In this document: positions 35,497-45,854 of the stretch, one piece after another
How the letters are laid out: each line of letters begins with the position of its first letter
Position numbering within the stretch: the first letter of the stretch is position 1
The notes under the pieces: model-generated
Seen by the model: the letters and a program-made list of their open reading frames with translations, nothing else
What the model was told of the DNA's origin: nothing
The model's database searches: none
Assembly (NCBI GenBank): GCA_030654695.1
Contig: JAURWY010000013.1
Coordinates: 1 to 64,000 of the forward strand
Reading direction: 5' to 3'
DNA from: Polaromonas sp.
GTDB lineage: Bacteria > Pseudomonadota > Gammaproteobacteria > Burkholderiales > Burkholderiaceae_C
DNA: 64,000 bases
Position numbers and translations under genes: made by a program

Positions 35497-37251
35497 TTAA
35501 CGACCGTTGAACGAGCCGAAGTTGCCGGAACGGCCTTGACCGCCGCCACCCGAACGTCCGCCGCCACCACCACCGCCACCAGAGCGGCCGCCACCGCCGC
35601 GGTAGTTACCGCGGTTGCCACCAGTTGGCTGGCCGGAGGACGGAAAGCCTGAGGAGACATGGCTGGCCGGTTGGGCATCTTCGTCAAACGACTGTGGTCG
35701 CTGGCGCGGAGCCTGCGCTTGCTGCATGCGTGGTTGGGCAGGTTGACCGCCGCCTTGTGAGTAGCCGGTGTTCTGGCGTGGACCGCGTCCACCGCCACCA
35801 CCACCATTGCCACCGCCGTTGCCAGCGAAGTTCCCGCCTCCGCCATTGCCACCGCTGCGGCCACGGCCAGCGTTGCCGCCACCATTACCGCCACCATTGC
35901 CACCGCCGTTACCGGCGTTGCCACCATTTCCGCCACCACCATGGGCGCTACGGCCAGGTTGTTGCGGTTTGTTTTCGCGGATGCGCGTCATCATTTCAGA
36001 GCGAGCGGCTTTGGCTGCGGCTTGCATCACGTCACGGCTTGGTGGCTTGCCGAGGCCGCCCCAAATCGTTTGACGACCCATGGCCAGCGGTTCAGCGCGT
36101 TCGCCGGGATCAGCTTCAAAGCCGGGCACCATCACCACGTCAATGTTTTGCTTGGTGAAGCGCTCGATGTCTTGCATGAAGCCTTCTTCGTCCAGACACA
36201 CCAAGCTGACGGCTTCGCCGCTGTTGCCGGCGCGGCCGGTGCGGCCGATGCGGTGAACGTAGTCTTCGCTGACGTTCGGGATTTCGTAGTTCACGACGTG
36301 TGGCAATTCGTCAATGTCGATGCCGCGGGCAGCGATGTCGGTGGCCACCAGCGCGCGAATGTCGCCGCTTTTGAAGCCAGCCAGCGCTTGTGTGCGGGCG
36401 GTCTGGCTCTTGTTGCCGTGCAACGCCATGGCGGGAATACCGTTTTTAGTCAGGTGTTCTGCCACGTTGTTAGCGCCGAACTTGGTGCGCGTGAAGACCA
36501 GCACCTGGCTCCATTTTTGCTCCGTGATGATGTGCGTGAGCAAGGCCTTTTTCTTGGCGCGACCGACCGGGTGAATGGTCTGCGTGATGCGCTGCACCGT
36601 GGTGTTACGCGGTGTGACTTGGATCGACACGGGGTCACGCAGCAGGCCGTTGGCCAGTTCGCGAATTTCGTCGCTGAAGGTGGCGCTGAACAGCAAGGTT
36701 TGCTTTTGCTTAGGAACCAGCGCGAGCACCTTTTTAATGTCATGGATGAAACCCATGTCCAGCATGCGGTCGGCTTCGTCCAGAATCAAGATTTGCACTT
36801 GGCTCAGGTCGAGTGTGCCTTGGCTGGCGTGGTCCAACAGGCGGCCGGGGGTGGCCACCAAAATGTCAACGCCGCGGCGGAGTTTTTCAATTTGCGCGCC
36901 CATGCCGACGCCGCCGAACATCACCATCGAGGTGAGGTCCAAGTACTTGCCATAAGTGCGAACGCTTTCTTCGACCTGCGCCGCGAGTTCGCGGGTCGGC
37001 GTCATGATCAGCGCGCGCACGGCATTGGCGCCGCGTCGGTTGGTCAGGCGTGGCTCGGTCGACAGGCGTTGCAGCAAAGGCAGCGTGAACGCTGCGGTTT
37101 TGCCGGTACCCGTCTGGGCGCCGCCCAGCAAGTCCGTGCCGGCCAAAACCGCAGGAATAGCCTGGGCCTGAATCGGGGTGGGTGTGTCATAGCCTTGCTC
37201 AAGCACGGCTTTCAGAATGGCCGGGGCCAAATTCAATTCTTCAAATGTCAT
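35497..37251 (-). CDS. rhlE: DEAD-box ATP-dependent RNA helicase, RhlE type
   Basis: A 584-residue helicase. The Q motif ([11 protein letters not shown] ... [10 protein letters not shown]), Walker A AQTGTGKT (45-52), [18 protein letters not shown] near residue 160, SAT, and [10 protein letters not shown] near 335 give both RecA domains. From about residue 428 the tail is Gly/Asn/Arg-rich low complexity with RGG-like pieces, expected to bind RNA and be disordered. It remodels RNA in ribosome assembly or decay, often in the cold. ATG 37251 follows AAGGA; the frame extends upstream but without homology. Confidence 0.93.
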   Translation of the reverse strand: MTFEELNLAPAILKAVLEQGYDTPTPIQAQAIPAVLAGTDLLGGAQTGTGKTAAFTLPLLQRLSTEPRLTNRRGANAVRALIMTPTRELAAQVEESVRTYGKYLDLTSMVMFGGVGMGAQIEKLRRGVDILVATPGRLLDHASQGTLDLSQVQILILDEADRMLDMGFIHDIKKVLALVPKQKQTLLFSATFSDEIRELANGLLRDPVSIQVTPRNTTVQRITQTIHPVGRAKKKALLTHIITEQKWSQVLVFTRTKFGANNVAEHLTKNGIPAMALHGNKSQTARTQALAGFKSGDIRALVATDIAARGIDIDELPHVVNYEIPNVSEDYVHRIGRTGRAGNSGEAVSLVCLDEEGFMQDIERFTKQNIDVVMVPGFEADPGERAEPLAMGRQTIWGGLGKPPSRDVMQAAAKAARSEMMTRIRENKPQQPGRSAHGGGGNGGNAGNGGGNGGGNGGGNAGRGRSGGNGGGGNFAGNGGGNGGGGGGRGPRQNTGYSQGGGQPAQPRMQQAQAPRQRPQSFDEDAQPASHVSSGFPSSGQPTGGNRGNYRGGGGRSGGGGGGGGRSGGGGQGRSGNFGSFNGR

Positions 37252-37532
37252 GTGTTTGCGTCCTTGGGACGCTTTAGATCGGCCTGTGGGTGCCTTGTTT
37301 GAGGCAACCCGCCAGTCAAAGGCAGATGGGGTCAGGAGTTGGGCTAAAAACACAACCCTGTCAGAGAAGGTTTGCCCAAATGCCGCAGGGTACTGGAGCC
37401 CAGCGACCGGTGTATTGTGGCATGGAACGATAATCTTGTATTTCGGGCAAAAACCACCACGTTGTTTGCAATGCCCGTTCGGCTCCTCGTTGCTGCCTTT
37501 TTATAGCCCCCATTTTTGAGAAGTGATCCCTG

Positions 37533-39194
<1,662 letters not shown>

Positions 39195-39327
39195 TGCCCC
39201 CACGGTCGCTCACTGCGTGTAGCTTCCTGCCCCCCTGGGGGGCCGCTGCGCCTGCGGTCTGGCGAAGCCAGTCCCGCGGCCCCTGCTGGGGTGGGCGGGG
39301 CGGACTGGTTGGTCGGGGAGGGGCTGT
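39195..39327. repeat. REP-like palindromic intergenic element with an adjacent G-run cluster
   Basis: Several nested inverted repeats occur: CCCCCC-T-GGGGGG (39230-39242), GGGGCCGC/GCGGCCCC (39239-39246 and 39276-39283) and inside them CTGGC-GAA-GCCAG (39259-39271). The text resembles a C-rich palindromic repeat I recall in many Comamonadaceae intergenic regions. After it come five G-runs (39288-39323) with short loops, able in principle to form a G-quadruplex upstream of the DUF1415 gene. Confidence 0.6.
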
Positions 39328-39360
39328 TCTCGGCTTGTCAGTTTTGCGGGGAGACTGTTT

Positions 39361-39897
39361 ATGACTGACGAAGACGTTTTGGCGGCTACGCGTCGTTGGC
39401 TTGAGTCGGCTGTGATTGGCTTGAACCTGTGTCCGTTTGCGAAGGCGGTTTACGTTAAAAACCAGGTTCGCTTGGTGGTGAGTCGGGCGCGTCATGCTGA
39501 CGATTTGCTGGGGGAGTTAGACCGTGAGTTGGACTTGTTGGTGGCGACGCCTGCCGACGAAATCGATACCACGCTGCTGATTCACGCAACCTTGTTTGAC
39601 GGCTTTTTGGACTTCAATGATTTTCTTGAAGTGGCCGATGGCGTGGTCGAAGAGCACGGGCTTGAAGGCGTGATCCAACTGGCCAGCTTTCACCCGAAGT
39701 TTCAGTTTGACGGCACCGAGCCTGACGACATCAGCAACTACACCAACCGCGCACCCTTCGCCATGCTGCATTTGCTGCGCGAAGACAGTGTCGAGCGGGC
39801 CGTGGCGGCTTTTCCAGAGGCCGAGGCGATCTTTGAAGAAAATATCAAGACCTTAGAAAAGCTCGGCCACGCCGGCTGGAAAAAGCTGGGTTTGTAG
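39361..39897 (+). CDS. DUF1415 domain-containing protein
   Basis: A 178-residue soluble protein of family DUF1415: RRWLESAVIGLNLCPFAKAV near the start and LASFHPKFQFDGTEPDDISN with NRAPFAMLHLLREDSVERA are the conserved blocks. NLCPFAK resembles a redox or metal Cys motif but only one Cys is present. Function is unknown in the family. It follows ettA after the palindromic repeat; GGGGAG lies seven bases before ATG. Confidence 0.85.
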   Translation: MTDEDVLAATRRWLESAVIGLNLCPFAKAVYVKNQVRLVVSRARHADDLLGELDRELDLLVATPADEIDTTLLIHATLFDGFLDFNDFLEVADGVVEEHGLEGVIQLASFHPKFQFDGTEPDDISNYTNRAPFAMLHLLREDSVERAVAAFPEAEAIFEENIKTLEKLGHAGWKKLGL

Positions 39898-40009
39898 CCT
39901 CGGCATCGCACTCGAAAAGACGAGCCACCAGCGACTGCCGCGCTTCATGCGCAGCGTTGGCGCGCTTAAGATCCACCTCAGGCAACTCCTGCCACAACGA
40001 AGGTGATTG

Positions 40010-41023
40010 ATGCGTTATGTTCTATTGACCGGCGGGGCGGGTTACATCGGTAGCCACACCTATTTGGCTTTGCACGCGGCGGGTTTGACGCCGGTGATTC
40101 TGGATGATTTTTCGAACAGCAGCCCGGTGGTGTTGGATCGCTTGTTGCGACTCACAGGCCAACCGGTGTTGTGCGAGCGTGGCAGCGTGGCTGACACGGC
40201 GCTAGTGCAAGCTTTGATTGAGCGCTACAAGATGACGGCGGTGATTCACTTCGCCGGTTTCAAGGCGGTGGGCGAGAGCGTGGCGAAGCCACTGAAGTAC
40301 TACGCCAACAACCTGGGCGGGATGGTGAGCTTGCTGCAGGCGATGGACAGGGCTGATTGCCGGACCTTGCTTTTTTCGAGCAGTGCCACGGTGTATGGCG
40401 ACCCGGCGACGGTGCCTATCACCGAAGAATTTCCGCGCAGCCATACCAACCCGTATGGCCACACCAAGCTGGTGTGTGAAGACATGCTGAGCGCGCTGTG
40501 TGCCGCCAACCCGGCTTGGCGTGTTGGCGTGTTGCGCTACTTCAACCCGGTGGGTGCGCACCCCAGCGGCTTGATTGGCGAAGACCCGAGCGGACTGCCG
40601 AACAACCTGATGCCGTATGTGGCCCAAGTGGCGGTCGGCAAGCGGCCGTTTTTGAATGTCTACGGCCGCGACTACGCCACGCCCGATGGTACGGGTGTGC
40701 GTGACTACATTCACATGGAAGATTTGGCTGCGGGCCATGTGGCTGCGCTGCAAAAGCTGCTGAGCGCAGACGGCAACTTCACCGTGAATTTGGGAACTGG
40801 CCAAGGCTACAGCGTGTTGGAAGTCGTGCGTGCTTTTGAGCAAGCCAGCGGCCAGCCTGTGCCCTGCCAATTCGCCCCACGCCGCGCCGGCGATGTGGCG
40901 CAATGCTATGCCGATCCGTCGTTGGCTCACAGTCTGCTCAACTGGCGCGCAAGCCGTACGTTGGCAGACATGTGCGCGGATGCTTGGCGCTGGCAAAGCA
41001 GCAACCCGGACGGCTATCGCTGA
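40010..41023 (+). CDS. galE: UDP-glucose 4-epimerase
   Basis: A 337-residue extended SDR. LLTGGAGYIGSHTYLALHAA holds the NAD motif; FSSSATVYGDP supplies the catalytic Ser/Thr and YGHTK the Tyr-x-x-x-Lys; YGRDYATPDGTGVRDYIHM is the GalE-specific block. It interconverts UDP-glucose and UDP-galactose for surface polysaccharide. The preceding TTG is not used; ATG 40010 follows AAGGTG. It stands alone and converges on the copper cluster. Confidence 0.95.
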   Translation: MRYVLLTGGAGYIGSHTYLALHAAGLTPVILDDFSNSSPVVLDRLLRLTGQPVLCERGSVADTALVQALIERYKMTAVIHFAGFKAVGESVAKPLKYYANNLGGMVSLLQAMDRADCRTLLFSSSATVYGDPATVPITEEFPRSHTNPYGHTKLVCEDMLSALCAANPAWRVGVLRYFNPVGAHPSGLIGEDPSGLPNNLMPYVAQVAVGKRPFLNVYGRDYATPDGTGVRDYIHMEDLAAGHVAALQKLLSADGNFTVNLGTGQGYSVLEVVRAFEQASGQPVPCQFAPRRAGDVAQCYADPSLAHSLLNWRASRTLADMCADAWRWQSSNPDGYR

Positions 41024-41049
41024 AGGTGTGGTGGACTGCCGCGCTGAGA

Positions 41050-41793
41050 TTAATCTTTCCGCACTTCAATCGACATCACCGTGTAGTCACCGTTGATCTG
41101 GTCTGCGGTGAAGCGCACCTTGTCGCCGGTTTTGACTTTGTCCAGCAGGGCCGGGTCTTTGACTTGAAAGACCATGTTCATGGGCGGCATGTCGAGGTTT
41201 TTGATCTCGCCGTGTCGGATTGAAATTTTGCCAGCGGCTTTGTCGACTTTGCGGACCTCGCCTTCAGCGGTTGGCAGTGCTTGACCTTGGCCTTTACCGT
41301 TACCTTGTGGCGGGCGGTTGTAGCTCTCGTAGACCTGTGTGCTGCCATCCTTGGCCATCAGCAGCACGTCGTACGGGTCACGGCGATTGCCATAAATGGC
41401 ACCGTCCATGCCGGGTGAACCGACCGGCATGCCAGGCACTGTCAAGCCCAAGGCTTGTGGGCGTTCTTTGAGCAAGCGACGAATTTCACGCGCTGGCACA
41501 TGGCCTTCAATCGCGTAGCCCGCCACCAACGCAGTGTGGCAGGAGCCGAGTTTTGCCGGCACACCCAAGCGGCTGCGGGCGGCGCTGTTGCCGGTGTCGT
41601 TGACACGCACAGAAAAGCCATTGGCCTCGAGGTGCTTTACCCAGTCACCGCAGCAGCCGCAGTCGGGGTCTTTCCAGACCTCCAGCGGTGTTTTTGCGGT
41701 AGTGCTGGTCTGTCCAAAAGCGGGGGCCACGAAGGCAGTACTGGTCAAGCCAGTGATGCCCGCGAGGGCTTTCAAAAGTCGTCGTCTTTGCAT
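41050..41793 (-). CDS. DUF411 - CusF fusion, periplasmic copper-binding protein
   Basis: A 247-residue exported protein with two metal domains. An RRR-type, possibly Tat, signal peptide ends near residue 28. The DUF411 domain has WKDPDCGCCGDW (Cys45, 47 and 48) and a later CHTALVAGY-IEGHVP block. From about residue 177 a CusF-like beta-barrel follows: GKISIRHGEIKNLDMPPMNM keeps CusF's His and Met-x-Met copper ligands but has Met where CusF has the capping Trp. The two domains are usually separate proteins. It is the last gene of the minus-strand copper cluster. Confidence 0.88.
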   Translation of the reverse strand: MQRRRLLKALAGITGLTSTAFVAPAFGQTSTTAKTPLEVWKDPDCGCCGDWVKHLEANGFSVRVNDTGNSAARSRLGVPAKLGSCHTALVAGYAIEGHVPAREIRRLLKERPQALGLTVPGMPVGSPGMDGAIYGNRRDPYDVLLMAKDGSTQVYESYNRPPQGNGKGQGQALPTAEGEVRKVDKAAGKISIRHGEIKNLDMPPMNMVFQVKDPALLDKVKTGDKVRFTADQINGDYTVMSIEVRKD

Positions 41794-41834
41794 GCTGTTT
41801 CCTCTTTGAAATTGCGCTAAAAAAGGGAATTGCT

Positions 41835-42344
41835 TCAGCGTGCCGTCACGCTGATGGTGCCGACCATGCCGGCCTGGTAATGGCCGGCGATCAGGCAGGC
41901 AAATTCGAAATTGCCGGTGCGGTTGAAGGTCCAGACCATGTTGCCGCTGTGTCCTGCATTGACATGCGCCATGTAGGGTTCGTCATGCGCCATTTTGGGA
42001 AACTTGACCATCATGGCGGCATGCGCGTCGAGTTCCGCGCGTGTCCCAATGACCATCTCGTGCAGTAATTTGCCTTTGTTTTGAATCACGAAGCGCACTG
42101 TTTCACCTTGTTTAAAACTAAGTTTGCTGGGTGTGAATCGCATGTTGTCGTCCATCGTGATGGTGACGGTGCGCGTGGCTGCTTTGGCGTCACCGCCGAT
42201 GCCCCAAGCTTTTTGTTCTTTGACGACAGCGTGACCGCTGTGGGCTGACTTGGGCATGTCGACGTGCGCCCAGCTGAGAGCCGCGAAGCCGCTCAGCATG
42301 GCGGTGGCAAGGAAGGTTTTTAGTCGATTTTTAAATGTTGTCAT
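41835..42344 (-). CDS. Periplasmic cupredoxin (CopI-like)
   Basis: A 169-residue protein with a signal peptide ending near residue 26 (LSWAH). The cupredoxin fold carries a complete type-1 copper site: His95 in KLLHEMVIG, then Cys150, His155 and Met160 in FACLIAGHYQAGM. A His/Met-rich N-terminal stretch (HVDMPKSAHSGH) may hold extra copper. Such blue copper proteins confer copper tolerance in betaproteobacteria. It lies between the multicopper oxidase and the DUF411-CusF gene on one strand. Confidence 0.9.
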   Translation of the reverse strand: MTTFKNRLKTFLATAMLSGFAALSWAHVDMPKSAHSGHAVVKEQKAWGIGGDAKAATRTVTITMDDNMRFTPSKLSFKQGETVRFVIQNKGKLLHEMVIGTRAELDAHAAMMVKFPKMAHDEPYMAHVNAGHSGNMVWTFNRTGNFEFACLIAGHYQAGMVGTISVTAR

Positions 42345-42388
42345 GGTTTAAATTCAAAGAAATGAAAGGGTCAAAAGAAGAGGCGGCT

Positions 42389-43828
42389 TCAATGCCCGCT
42401 ATGGCCACTGTGACCGCCCGACGCGGCGGGTTTGCGGATTTGAACTTCGGTGGAAGGCGCTGTTTTGGCTGTTCCGGTCGCAGGCTTTTCTGCTGAGTTG
42501 GCGCTTGTTTGCCGCTTGGTGTCCGGTAAGGCGCCGGTCCATTCATAGGCTTGGGTGCCGGCAGGCTGCTGGTACCAACCCGGGTCTTTGTAGTCGCCGG
42601 GCGCTTGGTTTTTGCGCACTTTGAGCATGCTGAACATGCCGCCCATCTCGACACCGCCGTAGGGACCTTTACCGGTCATCATGGGCGCGGTGTTGTCCGG
42701 AATCTGCATCTCCATTTGGCCCATGTCGGCCATGCCGCGCTCGCCCATCACCATGTAGTCGGGAATGGACTTTTGCAGTTTTTTGACCAGCCCACGGTGG
42801 TCGACGCCGATCAGGGTCGGCACGTCGTGGCCCATGGCGTTCATGGTGTGGTGGCTCTTGTGGCAATGAAAAGCCCAGTCACCTTCTTCGTCGGCCAAGA
42901 ACTCGATTTGGCGCATCTGGCCCACTGCCACGTCGGTGGTCACTTCCGGCCAGCGTGAAGACTTCTGTGTTGGTCCGCCGTCGGTGCCGCTGACGACAAA
43001 CTCATGGCCATGCAAATGGATCGGATGGTTGGTCATGGTGAGGTTGCCAACACGAATGCGGACCTTGTCATTTTTGTGCACGTTCAGTGTGTCAATACCC
43101 GGAAAAATTCGGCTGTTCCATGACCATAAATTAAAGTCGGTCATGGTCATGATCTTGGGTGTCATGCTGCCCGGTTCAATGTCGTAGGCGTTCAGCAAGA
43201 AGACAAAGTCGCGGTCGACGTTGTCAATCTGCGGATGCTTGCCGGCTTTGTCGAGCTTCGGATGCGTGACCCAGAAACCCATCATGCCCATGGCCATTTG
43301 CGTCATCTCGTCGGCATGCGGGTGGTACATGAAGGTGCCGGGACGCCGCGCCACAAACTCATAGACAAAGGTTTTTCCGACCGGAATGGCCGGCTGGTTC
43401 AGCCCGGCGACACCGTCCATGCCGTTGGGCAGACGCTGGCCGTGCCAGTGAATGGTGGTGTGCTCAGGCAGTTTGTTGGTGACAAAGATGCGCACGCGGT
43501 CGCCTTCCACCACTTCAATCGTCGGGCCGGGGCTTTGGCCGTTGTAGCCCCACATGTGGGCTTTGAAACCGGGTGCCATTTCACGCACCACGGGTTCGGC
43601 CACCAAGTGAAATTCTTTGACGCCGTTGTTCATGCGCCAAGGCAAGGTCCAGCCGTTCAGGGTGACGACCGGGTTGTAGGGCTGGCCGTTGGGCGGACTC
43701 AGGGGTGAGGCGGTGTCGGTGCTGGTCATCAGCGCGACCTCGGGCAAGCCGGCCATGGCGACTTTGCTGACCGATGCGGCAGCCACGGCCGAGAAGGCGG
43801 CGGTGTTGAAGAAATTGCGTCGGTTCAT
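42389..43828 (-). CDS. Multicopper oxidase (CopA/laccase-like), Tat-exported
   Basis: A 479-residue three-cupredoxin oxidase. MNRRNFF opens a Tat signal. Trinuclear and type-1 copper motifs are complete: HWHG (127-130), HPHAD (169-173), NHPIHLHGHEF near 267, and HCHKSHHTMNAM near 321 with an axial Met. The end is a His/Gly tail (SGGHSGHSGH). It probably oxidises Cu(I) to less toxic Cu(II) in the periplasm, though phenolic substrates are possible. Its ATG overlaps the TolC-like gene stop as ATGA. The frame upstream of ATG 43828 is not conserved. Confidence 0.92.
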   Translation of the reverse strand: MNRRNFFNTAAFSAVAAASVSKVAMAGLPEVALMTSTDTASPLSPPNGQPYNPVVTLNGWTLPWRMNNGVKEFHLVAEPVVREMAPGFKAHMWGYNGQSPGPTIEVVEGDRVRIFVTNKLPEHTTIHWHGQRLPNGMDGVAGLNQPAIPVGKTFVYEFVARRPGTFMYHPHADEMTQMAMGMMGFWVTHPKLDKAGKHPQIDNVDRDFVFLLNAYDIEPGSMTPKIMTMTDFNLWSWNSRIFPGIDTLNVHKNDKVRIRVGNLTMTNHPIHLHGHEFVVSGTDGGPTQKSSRWPEVTTDVAVGQMRQIEFLADEEGDWAFHCHKSHHTMNAMGHDVPTLIGVDHRGLVKKLQKSIPDYMVMGERGMADMGQMEMQIPDNTAPMMTGKGPYGGVEMGGMFSMLKVRKNQAPGDYKDPGWYQQPAGTQAYEWTGALPDTKRQTSANSAEKPATGTAKTAPSTEVQIRKPAASGGHSGHSGH

Positions 43829-44934
43829 GGTGTTGTGTCCTGTGTGGGTGCGCCGGCCAGCAGGCTTTGCAGGTCGGCGTCCGCAAGCCAAAAATCGCGC
43901 GTGGCTTGAATCGCGCTGTGGGTGGCGAGCGCTTGTGCGCGGGTGTCGGCCAAGACGTCAAAGACGCTAGACAACATGCCGTTGTAGCGCAGCAGCATCT
44001 CGTCGCTGATGAACTGGCGCAGCGGTAACAGCTCGTCTTGTTGGCGCTTGGCGATGTCGTAATGGCTGCGGTAACGTTGGTAGGTTTCACGCGCGTGGCT
44101 GCGGACTTTGATGGCCGTCTGGCGCAGCTGCGCGGCGTCGCCCATGGCGTCCCACAACTCACCCGGCTTGGTGAGGCGTCGCTCGGCTTCTTTGCGTTGC
44201 CACAGCAGTGTTGCGATGCGAATGTCTTCCCTCGCTTGCAGTGCGCGGGCTTCCACATCGGGCAGTTCACGCGGTTGCGCTGGTAAGGCGGGCAACTGCG
44301 TCGGCAGCTCAAACTGCGCTGATTCTCCCCACAGGCCGAGCAAGACCACCAGCTTTTCACGGGCGCTGAATGCGGCTTGCCGGGCGCGCGCCAAGTCGCT
44401 GGCCGCCTCGACCAAGAAGACCTGCTGGCGTGCTTGCTGCAAGCGGCTCCAGTTGCCCGCCTGCGTCAGACGGCGGGCTAGGTCGCCGCTGACTTCGGCG
44501 GCGTCTTGGGCTTGCGTCAGCGCGCCCACGGTTTGGGCGGCGCCAACCGCGTTGAACCAAGCCTTGCGGGTTTCGGTCGACAGCCGCGTGATTTGCTGGC
44601 TCGCCCGCAGCTTGGCCGGATGCTGAGTCAGTGTCCGGTCCGAAATGTTGTCGCCTTCTTTGCCAAGCGCGACTTGCAGGCCGGGGTTGTTCAGCCAAGC
44701 CACGCGCACGGCGGCGTCTGCACTCAGTGGGCCTTTGAGCAGTTGTGCGATCTCCGTGCTGTGGTCTTGGCCCGGCCGCGGGATGGTGACCTGCGAGGCG
44801 CTTGGCGTTGGCAGCTTGTCCATGCGCTGCTGCAAGGAGTTGACGCCGCCGTCTGACGCGACGCTGGCGCAACCAGCCAAGGTGGCGGCTAAACCTAGAG
44901 CAAGAAATGATTGACAAAAAATAGCGCTGTTCAT
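43825..44934 (-). CDS. TolC-family outer membrane lipoprotein, internally short
   Basis: A 369-residue lipoprotein (LAGC lipobox, Cys22) of the outer-membrane efflux family found in copper-resistance clusters. Helical repeats are evident (ETRKAWFNAVGAAQT, RQQVFLVEAASDLARARQAA, ESAIQATRDFWLADADL-like end). After LNNPGLQVALG the text jumps within 15 unconserved residues to AKLRASQQITRLSTETRKAWF; about 60 residues usually lying there appear missing, and the family is typically over 420 residues. A clean channel is therefore doubtful. It overlaps its neighbours on both sides by four bases. Confidence 0.8.
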   Translation of the reverse strand: MNSAIFCQSFLALGLAATLAGCASVASDGGVNSLQQRMDKLPTPSASQVTIPRPGQDHSTEIAQLLKGPLSADAAVRVAWLNNPGLQVALGKEGDNISDRTLTQHPAKLRASQQITRLSTETRKAWFNAVGAAQTVGALTQAQDAAEVSGDLARRLTQAGNWSRLQQARQQVFLVEAASDLARARQAAFSAREKLVVLLGLWGESAQFELPTQLPALPAQPRELPDVEARALQAREDIRIATLLWQRKEAERRLTKPGELWDAMGDAAQLRQTAIKVRSHARETYQRYRSHYDIAKRQQDELLPLRQFISDEMLLRYNGMLSSVFDVLADTRAQALATHSAIQATRDFWLADADLQSLLAGAPTQDTTP

Positions 44935-45293
44935 GGTCCAGCCTTGGGTTGGGCGGCGGCGGGCGCGGCGTTTTGTTGCTCTAAGCGGAGCAGGTCGATG
45001 TGCCCTCGCTTGAACTGGCCGACAGCGTCATTGCTCAGGCGCCAATCCAAGCGGGTCTCTTCAACGCCGCGCGGCAGGTCGGCGCGTGTTGAGCGGTAAA
45101 CAGCCGGCGGCACGGTTGATTGCGGGTCGAGCGCCTGCAGTGTGGGCTGTGGGTCTAGCGGCAAAAATACGGCAGCCGGCGCTTGTGCCAGCGCGGTCTG
45201 CGCCAGCAAGGGCAGGGCAAAAGTACAGCCCAGTGCGAGCCAACGCCAAGCCGTGTTGTGCGGCGTGCCTGAAAAATGAAGACGGGTTTTCAA
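44931..45293 (-). CDS. Small exported protein of the copper cluster
   Basis: A 120-residue protein with a signal peptide (WLALGCTFALPLLAQTALAQ) and a Pro/Ala-rich mature part; RADLPRGVEETRLDWRLSND is the only segment that looks conserved. The start is TTG 45293, supported by AGGAG seven bases upstream; there is no ATG alternative keeping the signal peptide. Its stop overlaps the TolC-like start as ATGA, so it belongs to the same translational unit. Function is unknown; location implies a periplasmic copper role. Confidence 0.75.
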   Translation of the reverse strand: MKTRLHFSGTPHNTAWRWLALGCTFALPLLAQTALAQAPAAVFLPLDPQPTLQALDPQSTVPPAVYRSTRADLPRGVEETRLDWRLSNDAVGQFKRGHIDLLRLEQQNAAPAAAQPKAGP

Positions 45294-45420
45294 AATAATT
45301 CTCCTGATGCGGTTGCAGGGCGCGCAAGCTGACCCAAGTCAGAAGGCGCCGAAAGTCCGGGCGTGAGCGCTGAAAGCACTGGCCCGGTTGCAAAGTACCG
45401 ACCCAGTTAGGGCCGGGAGA

Positions 45421-45822
45421 TCAGGAAATCGGTGGTTTTTGGTCGAGTGCTGCTTCGGCACTGACGAATGGATCTGCTGCCCCGATGAGCGTCCAGAGGG
45501 CGCTCAAGTCGGACTTCAAGTCAGTGGCGCCAATCAGCAGTGCGACGGTGTGACAAGCTTGGCACGCTGAGCAGGACTCGCAAGTACCGGCGATGTGGCC
45601 CGCGCTGTGATCGTCGCCGTGGCCTTCATCATGGGCTGAATGATCACTGTGGCCCGCATGAGCTTGATGCTCATGATGAACATCTTCTCTTAGAGATGTC
45701 GATACGGTCTGTTGCATTTTTTGTGCCGCGACAGTCATAGCCATATCTGTCGCCATGGCGTCGCCGATCCAGCCGCGCAGTGGCAGCAAGACCATCATGA
45801 GAGCGAGCACAAAGAAACGCAT
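45421..45822 (-). CDS. His/Cys-rich small membrane or periplasmic protein (CopL/DUF2946-like)
   Basis: A 133-residue protein with an N-terminal hydrophobic segment (FFVLALMMVLLPLRGW) and then a dense metal-ligand zone: HHEHQAHAGHSDHSAHDEGH and CESCSACQACH. This resembles CopL / DUF2946-type copper-linked proteins. A longer form could start at TTG 45858, overlapping the MFS stop as TTGA; ATG 45822 is preferred. It should bind copper or zinc; whether it regulates or buffers is unknown. It lies between the MFS gene and the rest of the copper cluster. Confidence 0.75.
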   Translation of the reverse strand: MRFFVLALMMVLLPLRGWIGDAMATDMAMTVAAQKMQQTVSTSLREDVHHEHQAHAGHSDHSAHDEGHGDDHSAGHIAGTCESCSACQACHTVALLIGATDLKSDLSALWTLIGAADPFVSAEAALDQKPPIS

Positions 45823-45854
45823 AGTTTGAATGATAAAGGCCGTTAGCCGGTTGA

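Noticed and set aside
35500..35945. Possible repeat array or CRISPR-like element in the Gly-codon-rich tract
   Set aside because: The repetitive DNA is simply the coding sequence for the Gly/Asn-rich tail of RhlE, with irregular unit lengths and no spacers.
35941..37302. A 453-codon open frame antisense to rhlE
   Set aside because: All helicase motifs are on the minus strand; the plus-strand product is low-complexity and unlike any family I know.
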